Part shown: positions 49,687 through 60,420 of the stretch, one piece after another | How the letters are laid out: each line of letters opens with the position of its first letter | Position numbering within the stretch: position 1 is the first letter of the stretch | Source of the DNA: Emiliania huxleyi CCMP1516 | Taxonomy: Eukaryota > Haptophyta > Isochrysidales > Noelaerhabdaceae | Assembly: GCF_000372725.1 (NCBI RefSeq) | Contig: NW_005200204.1 | Span: 113,132-177,131 of the forward strand | Reading direction: 5' to 3' | DNA: 64,000 bases | The notes under the pieces: model-generated | The model's input: the letters and a program-made list of their open reading frames with translations, nothing else | The model's database searches: none | Told to the model about the DNA's origin: nothing | Translations under genes and position numbers: made by a program

Positions 49687-51601
49687 TTACACGTACGTCG
49701 GCACGGAGACCTCGAGGCCCTCAAACTTGAACCCCTGCGCGACCTCCGCGTCGGGCATGAGCGCCTCGCCGCTCTCGCTCCGCAGGATGGACAGGTAGCT
49801 CGCCACGCGGCCGCCCGACTCCTCCGTCTTGAGGGCGACGAGGACGTCGCGGCGGCCCGGCAGCAGCTTGAGCGCAGACACGCCTCTTGACGGGTCCGCC
49901 GCCCCGCTGCTCCCGCCGAGAGGCACCGCGGACACGTGCGCCCCGGTCGGGCCACTGCTGCGCGGCGAAAGGAGGGAGACGGGGTGGCCGCCGTCCCGCC
50001 CGCCCGGCGCGGAGTATCGCAAGAGGGTGTGGCCAGCGCGAGTCTCGTCGAGAGCCTGCTCGAGGGCGCGGTGCCTCTGTGAGAAGCGCCGCGAGAGGCG
50101 CCGCCAGCGCGCGCGGGGGGGGGGGGGGGTTCTCTGAGCCTCGTCGAACGGCTCGCTCGAGAAGCGGCGCGGCGCAAAGTACCACGACCCCACCTGGGGC
50201 CGCCGACAGGGGGTGAGGCAAGCGCGACGACGGATCGCGAGCCTTGCTAGCAGAGGCGCAGCGCAGGGCCAAAGGGCGGACTCCGCTGAGTACGCGGTCG
50301 CGGGCACGAGTCCGGCGTGGGCCGTCGGGAGGCAGCTGTGGGTCGGCGGCGCAAAGGCCGCACCTCTCCGTGGCTGCCCACCCACGCGGCCGCCTCGTGC
50401 GTCGCATAGCCGACGCGGCCGCAGCCGGCGGCGCGGCAGAGCTCATCGTACACGGCGGAGAAATTGCGGAGCGAGACGACGCCGGCCGTGTCGATGGTGG
50501 CGACGAGGTCGTTACGGGTCGTCGCGCCGCTGGGCGAGTGAAACGGCCTGCGTCGTGGGGTGACTGGTCCCGAGGCTGCGCAGAGGAAGGGGCGCGAGGC
50601 GCAGAGGAAGGGGCGCGGGGCGCAGAGGAAGAAGGGGCGCGGGGCGCGAGATCCAGCCGCCTGCCGATGCCTCCGACGTAGAGCTGGCCGTGCCTCACCG
50701 CAGCCCACTCGCACTTGAAGTGGGCGGCGGCGGTCGGGCCCGCAAGGATGTGGCGCGGCCGCGCCTCCCCCTTCGAGATCTCGTAGACGATCCCTGCCCA
50801 CACCGCCCTGCTCGTGACACCGCCCAGTGACACCGCCCTGCTTGTCACCACACCGCTGCGTGTGTCTCGAGGCGGCTGCGGGGGTGGGGATGCGGCGGTG
50901 GCACCTGTCCGGTCGTCGCACGAGAGCAAGCGGCCTCCAAACCAAGTGAGGGTCGACAGCTCCATCCCACGCCCCGACGCCGCGAGGTGCGACCGCAGCG
51001 GCACAGCGTCGCCCCACGTCACCTGCGCGGAGGAGAGGCGCGCTCTGGGCAGCACAGCGCGGCAAGAAGAGAAGAGGCCAGCCGCGCGCCGAAAGGCTGC
51101 CGCCGCTGTCGCGGCCATCGCAGAGAGTACCGCGCAGCAGGCTCGAGACCAGCTCCCCTACGGAGCAAGCCAATGCCGCGCTGATGCCGCACTCCCTGGG
51201 CTGCGGCTCACTCCCTAAGGCGCGCCCGACGAGTGGTTGACGGCCCGCTCGTCCTGGTCGGCGACGGCGAGGAGCGTGTAGCGTATCGCTCCCTGTCCGC
51301 AAGCCTGGGCTGCCTGGGCCGCGCTCCTAGCCGCGCCGAGGGCGCTCGCCGCATACATGGCGGCAAGAGCATCCGAGTGAGTCATCGCCGAAAGCGGCAG
51401 GCTCGGAGGCAGCGGCACCTCCCGATCCGGCCTCGCAGCGTCCTCCGGCTCCGCGCTGGATTCCAACAGAACCCGAAGCAGCGTGAAGGTGATGCAGCCA
51501 CACGCGAGGAGTGGGAGGATGAGGAGCGGCGAGACTCGGCAGCCACGCCACCTCCGCTTGGTTGGCCGGAAGAGGTGCTGCTTCTCCCAGACAGGAAGCA
51601 T
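49687..51601 (-). CDS. CANT1: soluble calcium-activated nucleotidase (CANT1/apyrase family)
   Basis: Exon 1 (51601 to about 51222) has a single hydrophobic anchor (SPLLILPLLACGCITFTLLR), giving a type II membrane topology, and ends IRYTLLAVADQDERAVN. Exon 2 (about 51118 on) gives AQVTWGDAVPLRSHLAASGR, GMELSTLTWFGGRLLSCDDR, IVYEISKGEARPRHILAGPT, then FKCEWAAVRHGQLYVGGIGR. Later exons: FSAVYDELCRAAGCGRVGYA, SWYFAPRRFSSEPFDEA, GVSALKLLPGRRDVLVALKT and EESGGRVASYLSIL, ending FKFEGLEVSVPTYV. This follows the CANT1 five-bladed propeller order (GRGMELS, DDRTG, EWLAVK, YVGGLG, ALKSEED). Such Golgi or secreted enzymes hydrolyse UDP/GDP in glycosylation. Introns contain GCGCAGAGGAAGGGGCGCGA repeats (50577-50645). 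Splice sites were not all fixed. Confidence 0.85.
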
Positions 51602-51862
51602 ACGCTAAGCGCCAGAGCTTGGACAAGCTGTTGTCTAGCGAAGAGATCGGCCAGTCGCTTGCACTCGTGCAGACGCGCGCGGAGGCGGGACTCCAACCAG
51701 CGCGAGGAAGGGAGTGCGTTTTCTTTCTTTTACTAGAGTAGCGAAAGAAGAATTTTTGCCGGGAGTTCTCTCGAATTCTCCCAGGATTCCCGAAAGGAGC
51801 CTGCAATGATGGGCAGGGGGATACAGAGGGGGAGCTAGAAATGAAACGCCTTTGGCTCACCC
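51602..51862. other. intergenic region
   Basis: The gap between the head-to-head CANT1-like gene and the small MGCSASK frame. It contains a TTTTCTTTCTTTTACTAG fragment related to the dispersed repeat and a small palindrome around GAGTTCTCTCGAATTCTC. Confidence 0.4.
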
Positions 51863-52039
51863 ATGGGCTGCTCTGCCAGCAAGGTTGACGAGATCTATGC
51901 CAGTCTCACACCGTCCTTGCTGCGTTGCGCTGAGGTCGATCTGTCAAAAAATGTCGGGCTTGCGGATTTCGGCACCGACATGGAGAAGTTCGAGGCTGCA
52001 TGTGGTTGTGGAGGAGGACAGGATCACGGAACGCGGTGA
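51863..52039 (+). CDS. small ORF or first exon with N-myristoylation motif
   Basis: 58 codons: MGCSASKVDEIYASLTPSLL, RCAEVDLSKNVGLADFGTDM, EKFEAACGCGG and so on. MGCSAS is a textbook dual acylation signal (Gly2 myristoylation, Cys3 palmitoylation, as in plant MGCxxS kinases and small signalling proteins). The composition is balanced, unlike shadow frames. GCGGTGAGC at the end is a good splice donor, so this may be exon 1 of a gene whose later exons are not recognised. The following 200 bp show no clear continuation before the minus-strand gene begins. Confidence 0.45.
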   Translation: MGCSASKVDEIYASLTPSLLRCAEVDLSKNVGLADFGTDMEKFEAACGCGGGQDHGTR

Positions 52040-52252
52040 GCGGACCGGAAGAGAAAGATCAAAGAAATCAGCCCAACGTCGTTCGTCCGTCTGGCTTCAC
52101 TGCCTGTGGGATCCCCTGTGCGTCCCCCTTGTGAGACACAGGCTGCACGACACGGGTGCGGACTGGCGCGGTGTGGCGCGCATGAAACATAGGCAAACGA
52201 GGAAAGGAAAAGCACGTGCCTCCATGGACGTGGTCCACACCGGCCGTCGGTA

Positions 52253-53803
52253 CTACCAGGACGTGCTCAGCGTACGACTCACGCTCTCTCGCCCTCCCGA
52301 GCCTCCCTTCAGTAGCGACGCGCTCCGGGACAGGCGAGTGCCACGAAGCAGCGTGTGCGCCGAGCGCTCGCCAGCCCTGTGTATGATCTGCACTGCGCAC
52401 ACGCCGCCGCTGCTGGCCGCAAGCACTGCGCCCGTCATTATCAGTCCGAGGGTGAGGACGGACGCCGCTTGCCCGACGAAGCCGAGCAGGTTCGCCTGGT
52501 CGACGCGCACAAAGATGCCGAAAACGGGCGCGGCGCCGCGCCGAATAAAGAGCCTCGCGATGAGGGCGTGAATGTTTCGGAGGAGGAGAACCCAGCTCCA
52601 GCCCACAAACCACGAGCATGCCCCGCCCAGGAAGGCGGCGCACATTCTCAGCCACTGGAGGGCAGTCCCGCCGCTGCCAGTCTCGGCGCGGCCGGTGGCA
52701 GCCGCCTCTACTTGCGAAGCTGTCAGCCCAAGCCAGACGATCGCGGCGACGGTTAGGCCGACGGCGCTTCTCGCCGCACGCAGCGTCGAGAGCGGTGTCA
52801 GCTCCTCATCGTCGGCAAAGATCGCGCTCGTCCACGCCGCACCGGCAATCCCGCCGCATGCGGCCTCGGCGAGGGCGCAAACCTCAGCGATCAGCCTCAT
52901 CCAGCACTGCCAGCGCGCCTGCCGCCGGCCCAACTCGCTATGTGCACACGGCTGGAGGTGGCGGCGGCAGGCGCCGATGGTCACAGCCACAGCTGCAGCG
53001 CCAGCGGTGAGGATGCAAGCATAGGCAAACAGGAGCGGCCGGGTCGCCACTGCCGAGGCGCCTCGCTTCCGCAGGCTCAAGAGGACAGAGACGCAAGCGT
53101 CGTTCACGCACATCCAAGGGAACACCACGACGGTATCGACAACGGGCAAGGAGGCGAGAAGCGCGCGGACTGATGCGCATACGCCGCCTTGGCTGGCCTT
53201 CAGCTCCGTCGTGCGGGTCGCGCCCATGCTGGCCAAGAGCATGGCGGCCAGCACCAAGACGAGCACAGCCGCACCAACTGAAGGGGCAGGAGAATCGAGC
53301 TCCTGCTCCCGCATGAGCTGCACGATGGCGTCGGCGCAGCCCCATCCGACAAACTTTGCACACACGCGTCCAGTGAGGCGCCAGCTCGCATCAAGAATGG
53401 GCCGCAAGGCAACAGAAACCACCATGAGTAGCGCAAGCGCGTAGAGGAACTGCGCCCTCGCCGCCGCGTGACGGGTGCATTCGGGAGTGACGACGAGAGG
53501 CGCGAAGGTCCATCCCATGAGCTGCATCGTTGCCGCGGAGCAGTGCGGCATGGGGTGCATGTTGAAGATATAGACAGACAGCAGGTCCTGCCACTCCCGG
53601 CTGACAATGTAGACCGCGACCGAGTTGAGAAACTTTCGACTGGTCGACCGCAGCAAATCAGCTGAGAGGATAGGCACCGCCGACTCCATCAGCGGCACCT
53701 CTTCCAGCGCCTCGCCACTCGTTGGGTGTGGCATCGTTGCATATGACGTGACGCAAATCAATGAAGCGACCAGTGTCTCGCATACACCGGCAACGCACCT
53801 CAC
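52253..53803 (-). CDS. polytopic membrane protein, unknown family
   Basis: 516 residues without intron. Hydrophobic segments include FLYALALLMVVSVALRPILD, SVGAAVLVLVLAAMLLASMG, LLASLPVVDTVVVFPWMCVN, PLLFAYACILTAGAAAVAVT, LIAEVCALAEAACGGIAGAA, SAVGLTVAAIVWLGLTASQV, AFLGGACSWFVGWSWVLLLR and AASVLTLGLIMTGAVLAASS, so about eight membrane helices. Short conserved-looking loops are FVGWGCADAIVQLMREQELD and NIHALIARLFIRRGAAPVFG. No transporter or enzyme signature is recognised. The methionine at 53734 (MPHPTSGEALEEVPLM) is an equally good start. Confidence 0.65.
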   Translation of the reverse strand: MRCVAGVCETLVASLICVTSYATMPHPTSGEALEEVPLMESAVPILSADLLRSTSRKFLNSVAVYIVSREWQDLLSVYIFNMHPMPHCSAATMQLMGWTFAPLVVTPECTRHAAARAQFLYALALLMVVSVALRPILDASWRLTGRVCAKFVGWGCADAIVQLMREQELDSPAPSVGAAVLVLVLAAMLLASMGATRTTELKASQGGVCASVRALLASLPVVDTVVVFPWMCVNDACVSVLLSLRKRGASAVATRPLLFAYACILTAGAAAVAVTIGACRRHLQPCAHSELGRRQARWQCWMRLIAEVCALAEAACGGIAGAAWTSAIFADDEELTPLSTLRAARSAVGLTVAAIVWLGLTASQVEAAATGRAETGSGGTALQWLRMCAAFLGGACSWFVGWSWVLLLRNIHALIARLFIRRGAAPVFGIFVRVDQANLLGFVGQAASVLTLGLIMTGAVLAASSGGVCAVQIIHRAGERSAHTLLRGTRLSRSASLLKGGSGGRESVSRTLSTSW

Positions 53804-54359
53804 TGTCCGTCGGTGCGTCGGCTCGCTCCAACAAACTATCCGTTGTTCGCCGTCGTCGGCGCGTCGTCTCGCTCCGGCTCATAAGGGCAGTTTCGAGGCT
53901 TTACGCGCACACTCGGTGTCGAACACCTCTCCGACGCGCTCGACTACGAATAAGTCTGCGCAACGGCGGATCTGAATTTTCTTGTTGGCCACCATTCAAA
54001 ACCACAGCGAGGAGAAACGAACGAGGCGCTTTACGGGGGACTGGCGGGCCGCCGCCCCGTCAGAGCCTCCCGGAGATCTTCTTTTGTTTTGCCGTCTCAC
54101 TGCCCCACTGCCCCCCACCCACCATTTTGTCGTTGTTTGTACTAGTAAGTACCTCGAGGTACGTGCTTACTGCTGGGAAAAGGGAAGCTGGTCTTACACG
54201 AACATGCCCGGAGGCGACACTGCTGAGAGATTTGAATCTGCCGGCGTGGTCTCTCTCTCTCGCGTCTGGGCGCGTTTCACTCGTTTCTCGCAGGGTGCTG
54301 GCGGGGCATTTGCTTCATATTCGGGTGCGGACGCAGGCCGCCCCCGTCCCGCAGGCAGG
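53804..54359. other. intergenic region
   Basis: The divergent gap between the polytopic gene and the antiporter-WW gene, likely holding both promoters. It includes the small inverted pair GTACCTCGAGGTAC at 54150-54163. No gene is seen. Confidence 0.4.
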
Positions 54360-55923
54360 ATGGCGGATGCGGACGAGAGCTTGGAGGAAGCATGCGATGT
54401 GACAGTGGGCCTGGCGGAGTGCTACGCGGAGGGGTGCTGGGGCGAATGCACGTTGCAGATGGTGAAGCCTTTTGCCACCCTCTGCATCCTCTGTATGGCC
54501 GCGGAGAGCGGCGCATATGTGCTGAAGCCGCTCAACCTGCCGACGATCACTCTCTTCATTTTCTTCGGCGTGCTGATCGGACCCTTTGGCATGTCTATGC
54601 TCAGTACGGTCGACGTGGGGCGTCTCTCGTGGATCAATGAGGTTTGACCTCATCCTGCTGCCTATCACCCCTGCCCGTCCAACTCAGCCATTCGGTGAAG
54701 GCACATGGCAGTACATGAGTGTGCCAGGCAGTCGCCCCGAATTCCCAACGAGTATTCCCTCAGGCGCCACGAATGCTGCCAGGTGGCCCTCGGATTCATC
54801 GGCCTCTCTGCTGGTGGCAAGTTTCACCTGCAGGAGATCCTCAAGAACCTAAAGCCGGTGCTCATCATCCTCTTTTGGCTCACATTTGTGACCTGGTCGT
54901 TCGTCGTGCTCGGCACCCTCTGCTTTGCCACCTACTTCATGCCCTTTATGAACGAGCTCACGTCTACGCAGAAAATCTGCGTCGCCATCGTCACCGGGTG
55001 CCTCGGCGCAGCGCGCTCGCCCTCATCCGCTATCGCCATCATCGAGGAGCTTCAGGCCAAGGGGCAGTTCACCACCACATGCCTCGCTGTCACAGTGCTG
55101 CTCGATGTCGTCGTCGTTCTCCTCTTTGCCGTCACCAACCTCGTGGTCGACAGTCTAGACTTGGTGCGGGGGAGGGGGGGGGGGAGCGGAGCGCGACCCT
55201 CGTCCGGGTGTTTATGGAGCAGTCGCCACGCGGGCTGCCAACCACAGAGGACAGCGCCGTCAAGTCGCACGTCGAGTCTCCTGCCAGGAACGGTAGCGTG
55301 GCCACGCCGCCGATGCAGACGACCGACTCAAAGCAGGGCCTCCCTACTGGCTGGATCGAGGTCTGCGTACGCTGCCCACGCTTCTCTGGCTCGCTCGTCC
55401 GCACCCGCCCCACTTGTCGCCCTCTCTAAAAGGTGCCGTGCGGCGAAGGCAACGAGGCTTCGCCCACAAAGCAGCTGTTTTACAACATGATGACGGGCGA
55501 GACGAGCTGGGTGTGCTGTCCACTCCTTGTGCGAGAGGCCGCCGCCAGTGCGTCACGCTGTTGGTCTGAGTCTAGGTATTCCCGGACGCCGGTGCAGCGG
55601 TGGCGCATCAGGCGAGCTCCAGCAGCGTGCCGCCCTCGCCGTCCATTTTTCGTGCTGTGCCCGCCTCGCCCATGCGCGGCTTTCGCTCGCCCTCGCCTTC
55701 GCCCGCAAGCTCCTACGCGCCTAGTCCTTTGCCAGCACGCAACGCCGGCGGCCGGCCAGCCCCTGCGCTGTCTCCGCCTCGCGCCTCGCGCCCGTCGGGG
55801 GCACGCTGGACTGGCCTGAGCCAGGTGAGCCAGAGCGGCCGGTATACTCTGTCCAACGCTGACTCCCCGGCGGCGGGGAGAGACGCGAAGAAACGCGTCT
55901 CTGTCACGGGCGGCTGGGTCTGA
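54360..55923 (+). CDS. CPA-type cation/proton antiporter N-terminal half fused to a WW domain
   Basis: Exon 1 (54360 to about 54643) starts MADADESLEEACDVTVGLAE and gives VKPFATLCILCMAAESGAYV, LPTITLFIFFGVLIGPFGMS and SWINEV, typical of the first two helices of NhaP/KefB-like antiporters. Exon 2 (from about 54783) gives ALGFIGLSAGGKFHLQEILK, LIILFWLTFVTWSFVVLGTL, CVAIVTGCLGAARSPSSAIA (the CPA S-P-S-S/A segment) and TTTCLAVTVLLDVVVVLLFA. Instead of the remaining six helices the gene continues VFMEQSPRGLPTTEDSAVKS and GLPTGWIE, joined to VPCGEGNEASPTKQLFYNMM TGETSW, a WW domain. A Ser/Pro-rich tail ends in KRVSVTGGWV. The product seems to be a half-length transporter with a proline-motif-binding domain, unless a missed exon lies near 55165-55200. 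Confidence 0.7.
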
Positions 55924-56683
55924 GACCATCAGATAGCACGGTACCGTAACAGTGTAGTGACAGATGCACCCTCTGATTGCGCTCGCTGCAAATCCTTGAG
56001 CGGTTCCGCTCTTCTTGAGCTGTGCGGGGGCTCTTGTTGTCTATTACATGCGAATCCCGCTCCTGATCCCCGCTCGTCCGTCGTCCCGGCTAGAGTCGCT
56101 ACGCTCCCAACCGCGACCACCCCCCGCAAAGAACCCTGCACAAAGACCGCGCACGGGGGACCTTTGCGCTCCACATTTCGTCTTGTGCCGTGTCCCCGTT
56201 TATTTTGTTTCTTTATTCGTCTCTCAACTCAATCCATGGCTTTCTCTCTCGTCTGTTTCTGACGTCCCTCACGCCTCAGCTCCACACGCGACAGACACAC
56301 GCGACAGTCGTTTGGCGGGATGGCGCGCCGGTAGAGGCTATAGAGCCGAGACGCGAGAGGTGTCAGCCGCGAGGAGCCGCGCCGAGACGAGAGGCGAGAG
56401 ACAGAGGTCCCTCAGTCTGTTTCGTGCGGTTTCGCGCTGGGGCGCTCGTCGCGCCCCGTGTAGAGCCGTAACCACCGGCGTGGTGAGACACACGGCACTC
56501 GGATCTCAACCGAAAACCGGACGCGTCACCCGTCACCGCGTAGCGCGAGAGAACAAATACGAACACGCGGCCCGACACCCCGACCCCGACTCCTAGGGGC
56601 GTCGGCGTGCTCGGCGACCACACAGCGGCCGCTCTCCGAGATATGCCGCCAACCGCACGAACAGTACATGACGACTTGAGGCC
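55924..56683. other. intergenic region
   Basis: Convergent gap. Positions 56330-56400 are rich in CGAGACGAGAGG-type words. No gene or known repeat is recognised. Confidence 0.4.
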
Positions 56684-59380
56684 TCAGTTGAACTCTTTTG
56701 ACTCGTACTTGGCCGCCTTCTTGTCGAACAAACTAATCTTGAGGTTCGCCGCTGCCGTCTGCGCGCCCATCACGGCGGCGGCGGCGAACCAGACGGCACG
56801 CGGCACAGCGCCGACGCCCGCGAGGCCGAGATTCAGGAGTATGGAGGAGGCCAGCAGCTTGTTCGTCACCTCGCCAGACAACGCGAGGCGCGCCAGCGCC
56901 TGCTCGTTCTCGATGGAGCGCACGCGGATCTTGAGCTGCCCCTGCTCCATCGCCCGCACCGTTTGCTCGAGGTACGCAACCTTTTTCGGCTGTGTGATGG
57001 CCGTGTCGATGTCGCTGGCGCGCAGTCCGGTCGCGGTGCCAAAGACTCGCAGCTGCTTGGCGAGGGGCGTCTCGCTCGAGTCTTGCAGCGACTCGATGAA
57101 GGGCTGCGCGAACTTGGCGAGGTCGTACTCGGGGTCGAGCCCCTTGCCAATGCCGTCGACCGACGCGAAGGCGCGGAAGATGAAGGTGAATGTGGAGGGG
57201 AAGCGGAAGACCTGCTGCTCAGTCAGCGCCTGCAGGTCTGCGCCGAGCGTCGTCTTGATATTGGACGCCGCCTTGCCCTGCTGGATCTGCTTGAAGGTGC
57301 GGATGAAGTAGCGAGCGAGCTTCTCCACCGCCAGCCGGTCCGCCGACTTTGCGAGCACCTGCGCTCGCAGCAAAGCGCTCAGCCTCCCACACACGCAAGG
57401 TGGAGCCCAGCCTCCCACACACGCAAGGTGGAGCCCGCAGGCGCGTGCGCCCCCGCCAGCCTCGAGCGACATCCCGGCTGCACCTGCTCCGTCTCGGCAG
57501 ACCCGTCTCGGCTAGATCTCGCCCCCATCAGCTCGAGAGCGTCCACGAGCCTCTTCGCGTTCGTTGCGAGCTGCAGCTCGGAGATGAAGGGCCCTCCTCC
57601 GAAGACGGCGCCGCACGCCTCCTTGAAGCCGCTGAAGACGTTGGGCTGAAGCTCGTTCATCATGCCGCAGTCGTAGTAGACCAGCTTGCCGTCCTCGCCC
57701 ACGCACAGGTTGCCCGGGTGAGGGTCGCAGTGGAAGTAGCCTGCGCGAGAGGGACAGGGCGCTGCGCGGGCGGCCCAGCCGGAGGAAGGGAGCGGCGGGG
57801 GGGGCAGCGGCGGGGGGGGGAGCGGCGGGCGGGGTGGGCGGGGCGCGGGGTGGGCGGGGCGCGGGCCCCGCCTGTCGAGAGGACCTGGGTGAGGAAGGCG
57901 TCCGCCGTCCTCTTGGCGAGCAGCTTCGGGTCGAGGCCCGCCGCCTCGACCCTCGGCAGGTCGGTCAGCTTGAAGGAGGGCACGTACTCGAGCGTGAGCA
58001 CGCGCGGCGTGGTCACCTCGTTGTAGACCTGCGGCACGCGGACGTAGTCGAGGCCCGCCTGCTGCAGCGACTCGGCGAAGCGGAGGCAGTTCGCCGCCTC
58101 GAGCCCGTAGTCGATCTCCTCGTACAGCAGCTTGGACGACTCCTCGTAGATGTCCGAGTACGACCGGTCGGCGCCGTCCGACTTCGGGTCGAACTTGTCG
58201 AGCAGCTTGACGAGCACCTGCGCGGCGTGCCGCCGACAGGTCACGGACGGGCCGAGGTCGTCGGACGTGCCCGAGCCAGGCGGGCGGGCGCCTTGAGGTT
58301 CTTCAGGTCCGTGTCGAACAGCTCGCGCAAGCCCGCCCGCTGCACCTTGACCGCCACAGGCATGCCCTTGTACACGGCGCGGTGCACCTGCCCGAGCGAC
58401 GCCGCGGCAATCGGCTCCTCCTCGAACGAGTCGAAGACCTCCTCGACCGGCGCGCCGAGCTCCCTGCCCACGATCTCCATCGCCTTTGCGCCGCCAAAGC
58501 CGGGCACGTTGTCCTGCAGGTCGCGCAGCACCTGCGGGACGCGGACGCGCTCACGCGTGTCGTGGACACGTGATGGACGTGTCGCCTCGCACCTCGATGT
58601 ACTCCTTCTCGAGCACGTCGGTCCGCGTCGACACAACCTGCCCGAGGGGACACGGCACGCACGCGTCATGGGCGCGTGTGCGAGGCGGGTGCCGCTCCGC
58701 GCCGCCGCCACCTGCCCGAGCTTGACGAACGTCGGCCCGAGCTTGAAGAGGGAGTCGCGGATGAACTCTGCGGCGGCCGTCTTCGCGGCAGAGGCCGCCT
58801 CCGGCCCGCCCTTGGCCTTCGAGGCCTTGAGCACCTTGAGCGCGGCCGAGGCGAGGAACGCCCAGACCTCGAGCGTCCGCTTCAGCGCCGATCCTTGCGC
58901 CTTGCTCTCCCACCCGGCCTCCATCTCGTCGCCGGTCGCCGCAAGCTCCGCCGCGGTCGCCTCGCCGCGCGAGAAGCGCAGCGTGCGACTCATCACGCCG
59001 ACGAGGCTGCTCACCGTCCGACGGTACACGGACTCGTCGGTGCACACCTCGGGCTCGTCCAGGTCGCACGACTCGTCGACAATTTCCTTTGCCGCCTCGT
59101 CCAGAGTGCGGCGCAGGGTGAGGGCAGAGCCGACCGACCGCAGCGCGCCGCGGACCGCGTCCCTTTTTCTTTGGCGGCGGGCCGGTGACGCAGTTACCAT
59201 CGGTGCCAGCGCCTCGGCCACGACAGATGCGGCCTTGACCGCCTCAAACTCCGCCTCGAGCGACGACACAGACTCGACGGCGAGGCGAGGCGCCGAGGAC
59301 CGCGCTAGCGGAGCGGAGCGGCCGGCGACGGCGGCGCGGGGCGCCGTGTGGACAACGGTGGCAGTGGCGAGCAGCAGCAT
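56684..59380 (-). CDS. plastid ABC1-family atypical kinase (ABC1K)
   Basis: The leader MLLLATATVVHTAPRAAVAG suggests plastid import. E1 ends LGPTFVKLGQ at 58712. E2 (58637-58593) is VVSTRTDVLEKEYIE. E3 (58531-58292) starts VLRDLQDNVPGFGGAKAMEI and contains AAASLGQVHRAVYKGMPVAV. The joined KxGQ motif KLGQVVSTRTDVLEKEYIEV is canonical. E4 starts VLVKLLDKFDPKSDGADRSY, with EEIDYGLEAANCLRF (ExD motif) and AFLTQVLST. E5 gives GYFHCDPHPGNLCVGEDGKL then VYYDCGMM, where DCG replaces the usual DFG. The last exon runs to a C-terminal amphipathic and hydrophobic tail (SSILLNLGLAGVGAVPRAVW). Such kinases act at plastoglobules in prenylquinone metabolism. Introns E1/E2 and E2/E3 contain GACACGTCCATCACGTGTCC-type motifs, and two introns have GC donors. 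Confidence 0.9.
57376..57437. repeat. 29-bp tandem duplication in ABC1K intron
   Basis: AGCCTCCCACACACGCAAGG followed by TGGAGCCC occurs twice in tandem in the intron between the DPHPGN exon and the last exon. Confidence 0.9.
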
Positions 59381-59454
59381 GGAGGGGAGGGTGTGGCGGA
59401 GATGCTGCGTCGAGCGGCTTCGGCACCGCACACAGCTAATGGGGTCGTGAAAAG

Positions 59455-59545
59455 AAAAACAAACACCACGGCCATCCCTCCCTTCTGTTTTCTTTCTTTC
59501 TTTACCGTGTCCAGTTCGAGCCTGGCTGTTCTTCGCTTTCCTAAG
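59455..59545 (+). repeat. dispersed-repeat fragment
   Basis: CATCCCTCCCTTCTGTTTTC, TTTCTTTCTTTACCGTGTCC and AGTTCGAGCCTGGCTGTTCT join the GAAA module to the GAGCCTGGCTG module, in inverted orientation as at 33900-34010. Confidence 0.8.
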
Positions 59546-59558
59546 TAACTAACGACCG

Positions 59559-60420
59559 TCAGTGGCCACGATACCGCCGGAACGCCGCCGCCTTGACCAC
59601 CCGGACAGCCGCATGGATGGCTCGCGTGGCCAGCCCGGCGTGCGCGGGATAGTCGAGCGGCACGAAGCCGACAAAGAGGCCCGTGTACTCGCCCGAGAGC
59701 GGCTGGGGTCGGCCGTGCCACAGCCGCGACCCTTCGTATAAGAGCGCCTCGCCCTCACGTAGAGCGACGGCGGTGCCGCCGCGAGGCACGCCACGTCCGT
59801 GCAGCGCCACTGGCCACGGCGGCAATGACGCGTTGCGGCGCACGCAGAGGGTCGCGGAGACGACCCAGGCGTCGGGCCAGTCGAGGTGCGCCGCGAGCGT
59901 CGCGCCTGGCAAGTAGGTACGCAGCCCATGCACTCTGGGCGACGGCGCCAGTGCGCAGTCGCAAAAGGCTTCGAGAATCGGGCGCATTTGCTGGGCGGCA
60001 GCGGCCTCAATCCGTGCCGGCAGGCGCGCAAAGCGGGTGGGGCCAAAGATGATGAAGTCCTCGAGCCCCCCCTCCCCAATCGAACCACCACGGCCGGAAA
60101 AAAACCGGGCCGGCGGGTTCGAGTCCACAAACTCTGAGAGCGTCCGCTGCAGCGCCACCGGCACAGCGGCGACCTCGTAGCCACGCAATGCGCGGGTTGA
60201 TCTTGTCAATCAGCCACGATTGCGGGTGGCCAAGGATTCTTTGCAGCGCGAGCACAGGCCTCTCGGCACTGAGGACGGCCGCCGTGCACACCAAAAGAGC
60301 AGCCCCGCAAGCCAAGCGCCAGCCGCGAAGGCGGCCGTCAAATCGTCGCCGCTTGCGCCGGTCGGTCTCGCGCACGCTGATGCGGGTCTCGTCCGGGTGG
60401 GGACGGTGGCGGAGCCTCAT
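59559..60420 (-). CDS. 2OG-Fe(II) oxygenase-like membrane-anchored protein, frameshifted
   Basis: Two overlapping frames make one protein. The first (60420 to about 60190) encodes a basic N-terminus (RETDRRKRRRFDGRLRGW), a signal anchor LACGAALLVCTAAVLS and RILGHPQSWLIDKINPR. The second (about 60185-59559) continues LRGYEVAAVPVALQRTLSEF, FIIFGPTRFARLP, GLRTYLPGATLAAHLDW (the HxD iron ligands), VALREGEALLYEGSRLWHGR (distal His) and YTGLFVGFVPLDYPAH, a prolyl-4-hydroxylase-like double-stranded beta helix. The shift falls at CCCGCGCATTGCGTGGC, with no GT/GC-AG intron available, so it is a true frameshift or a sequence error. The likely role is Golgi/ER hydroxylation. Confidence 0.65.
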
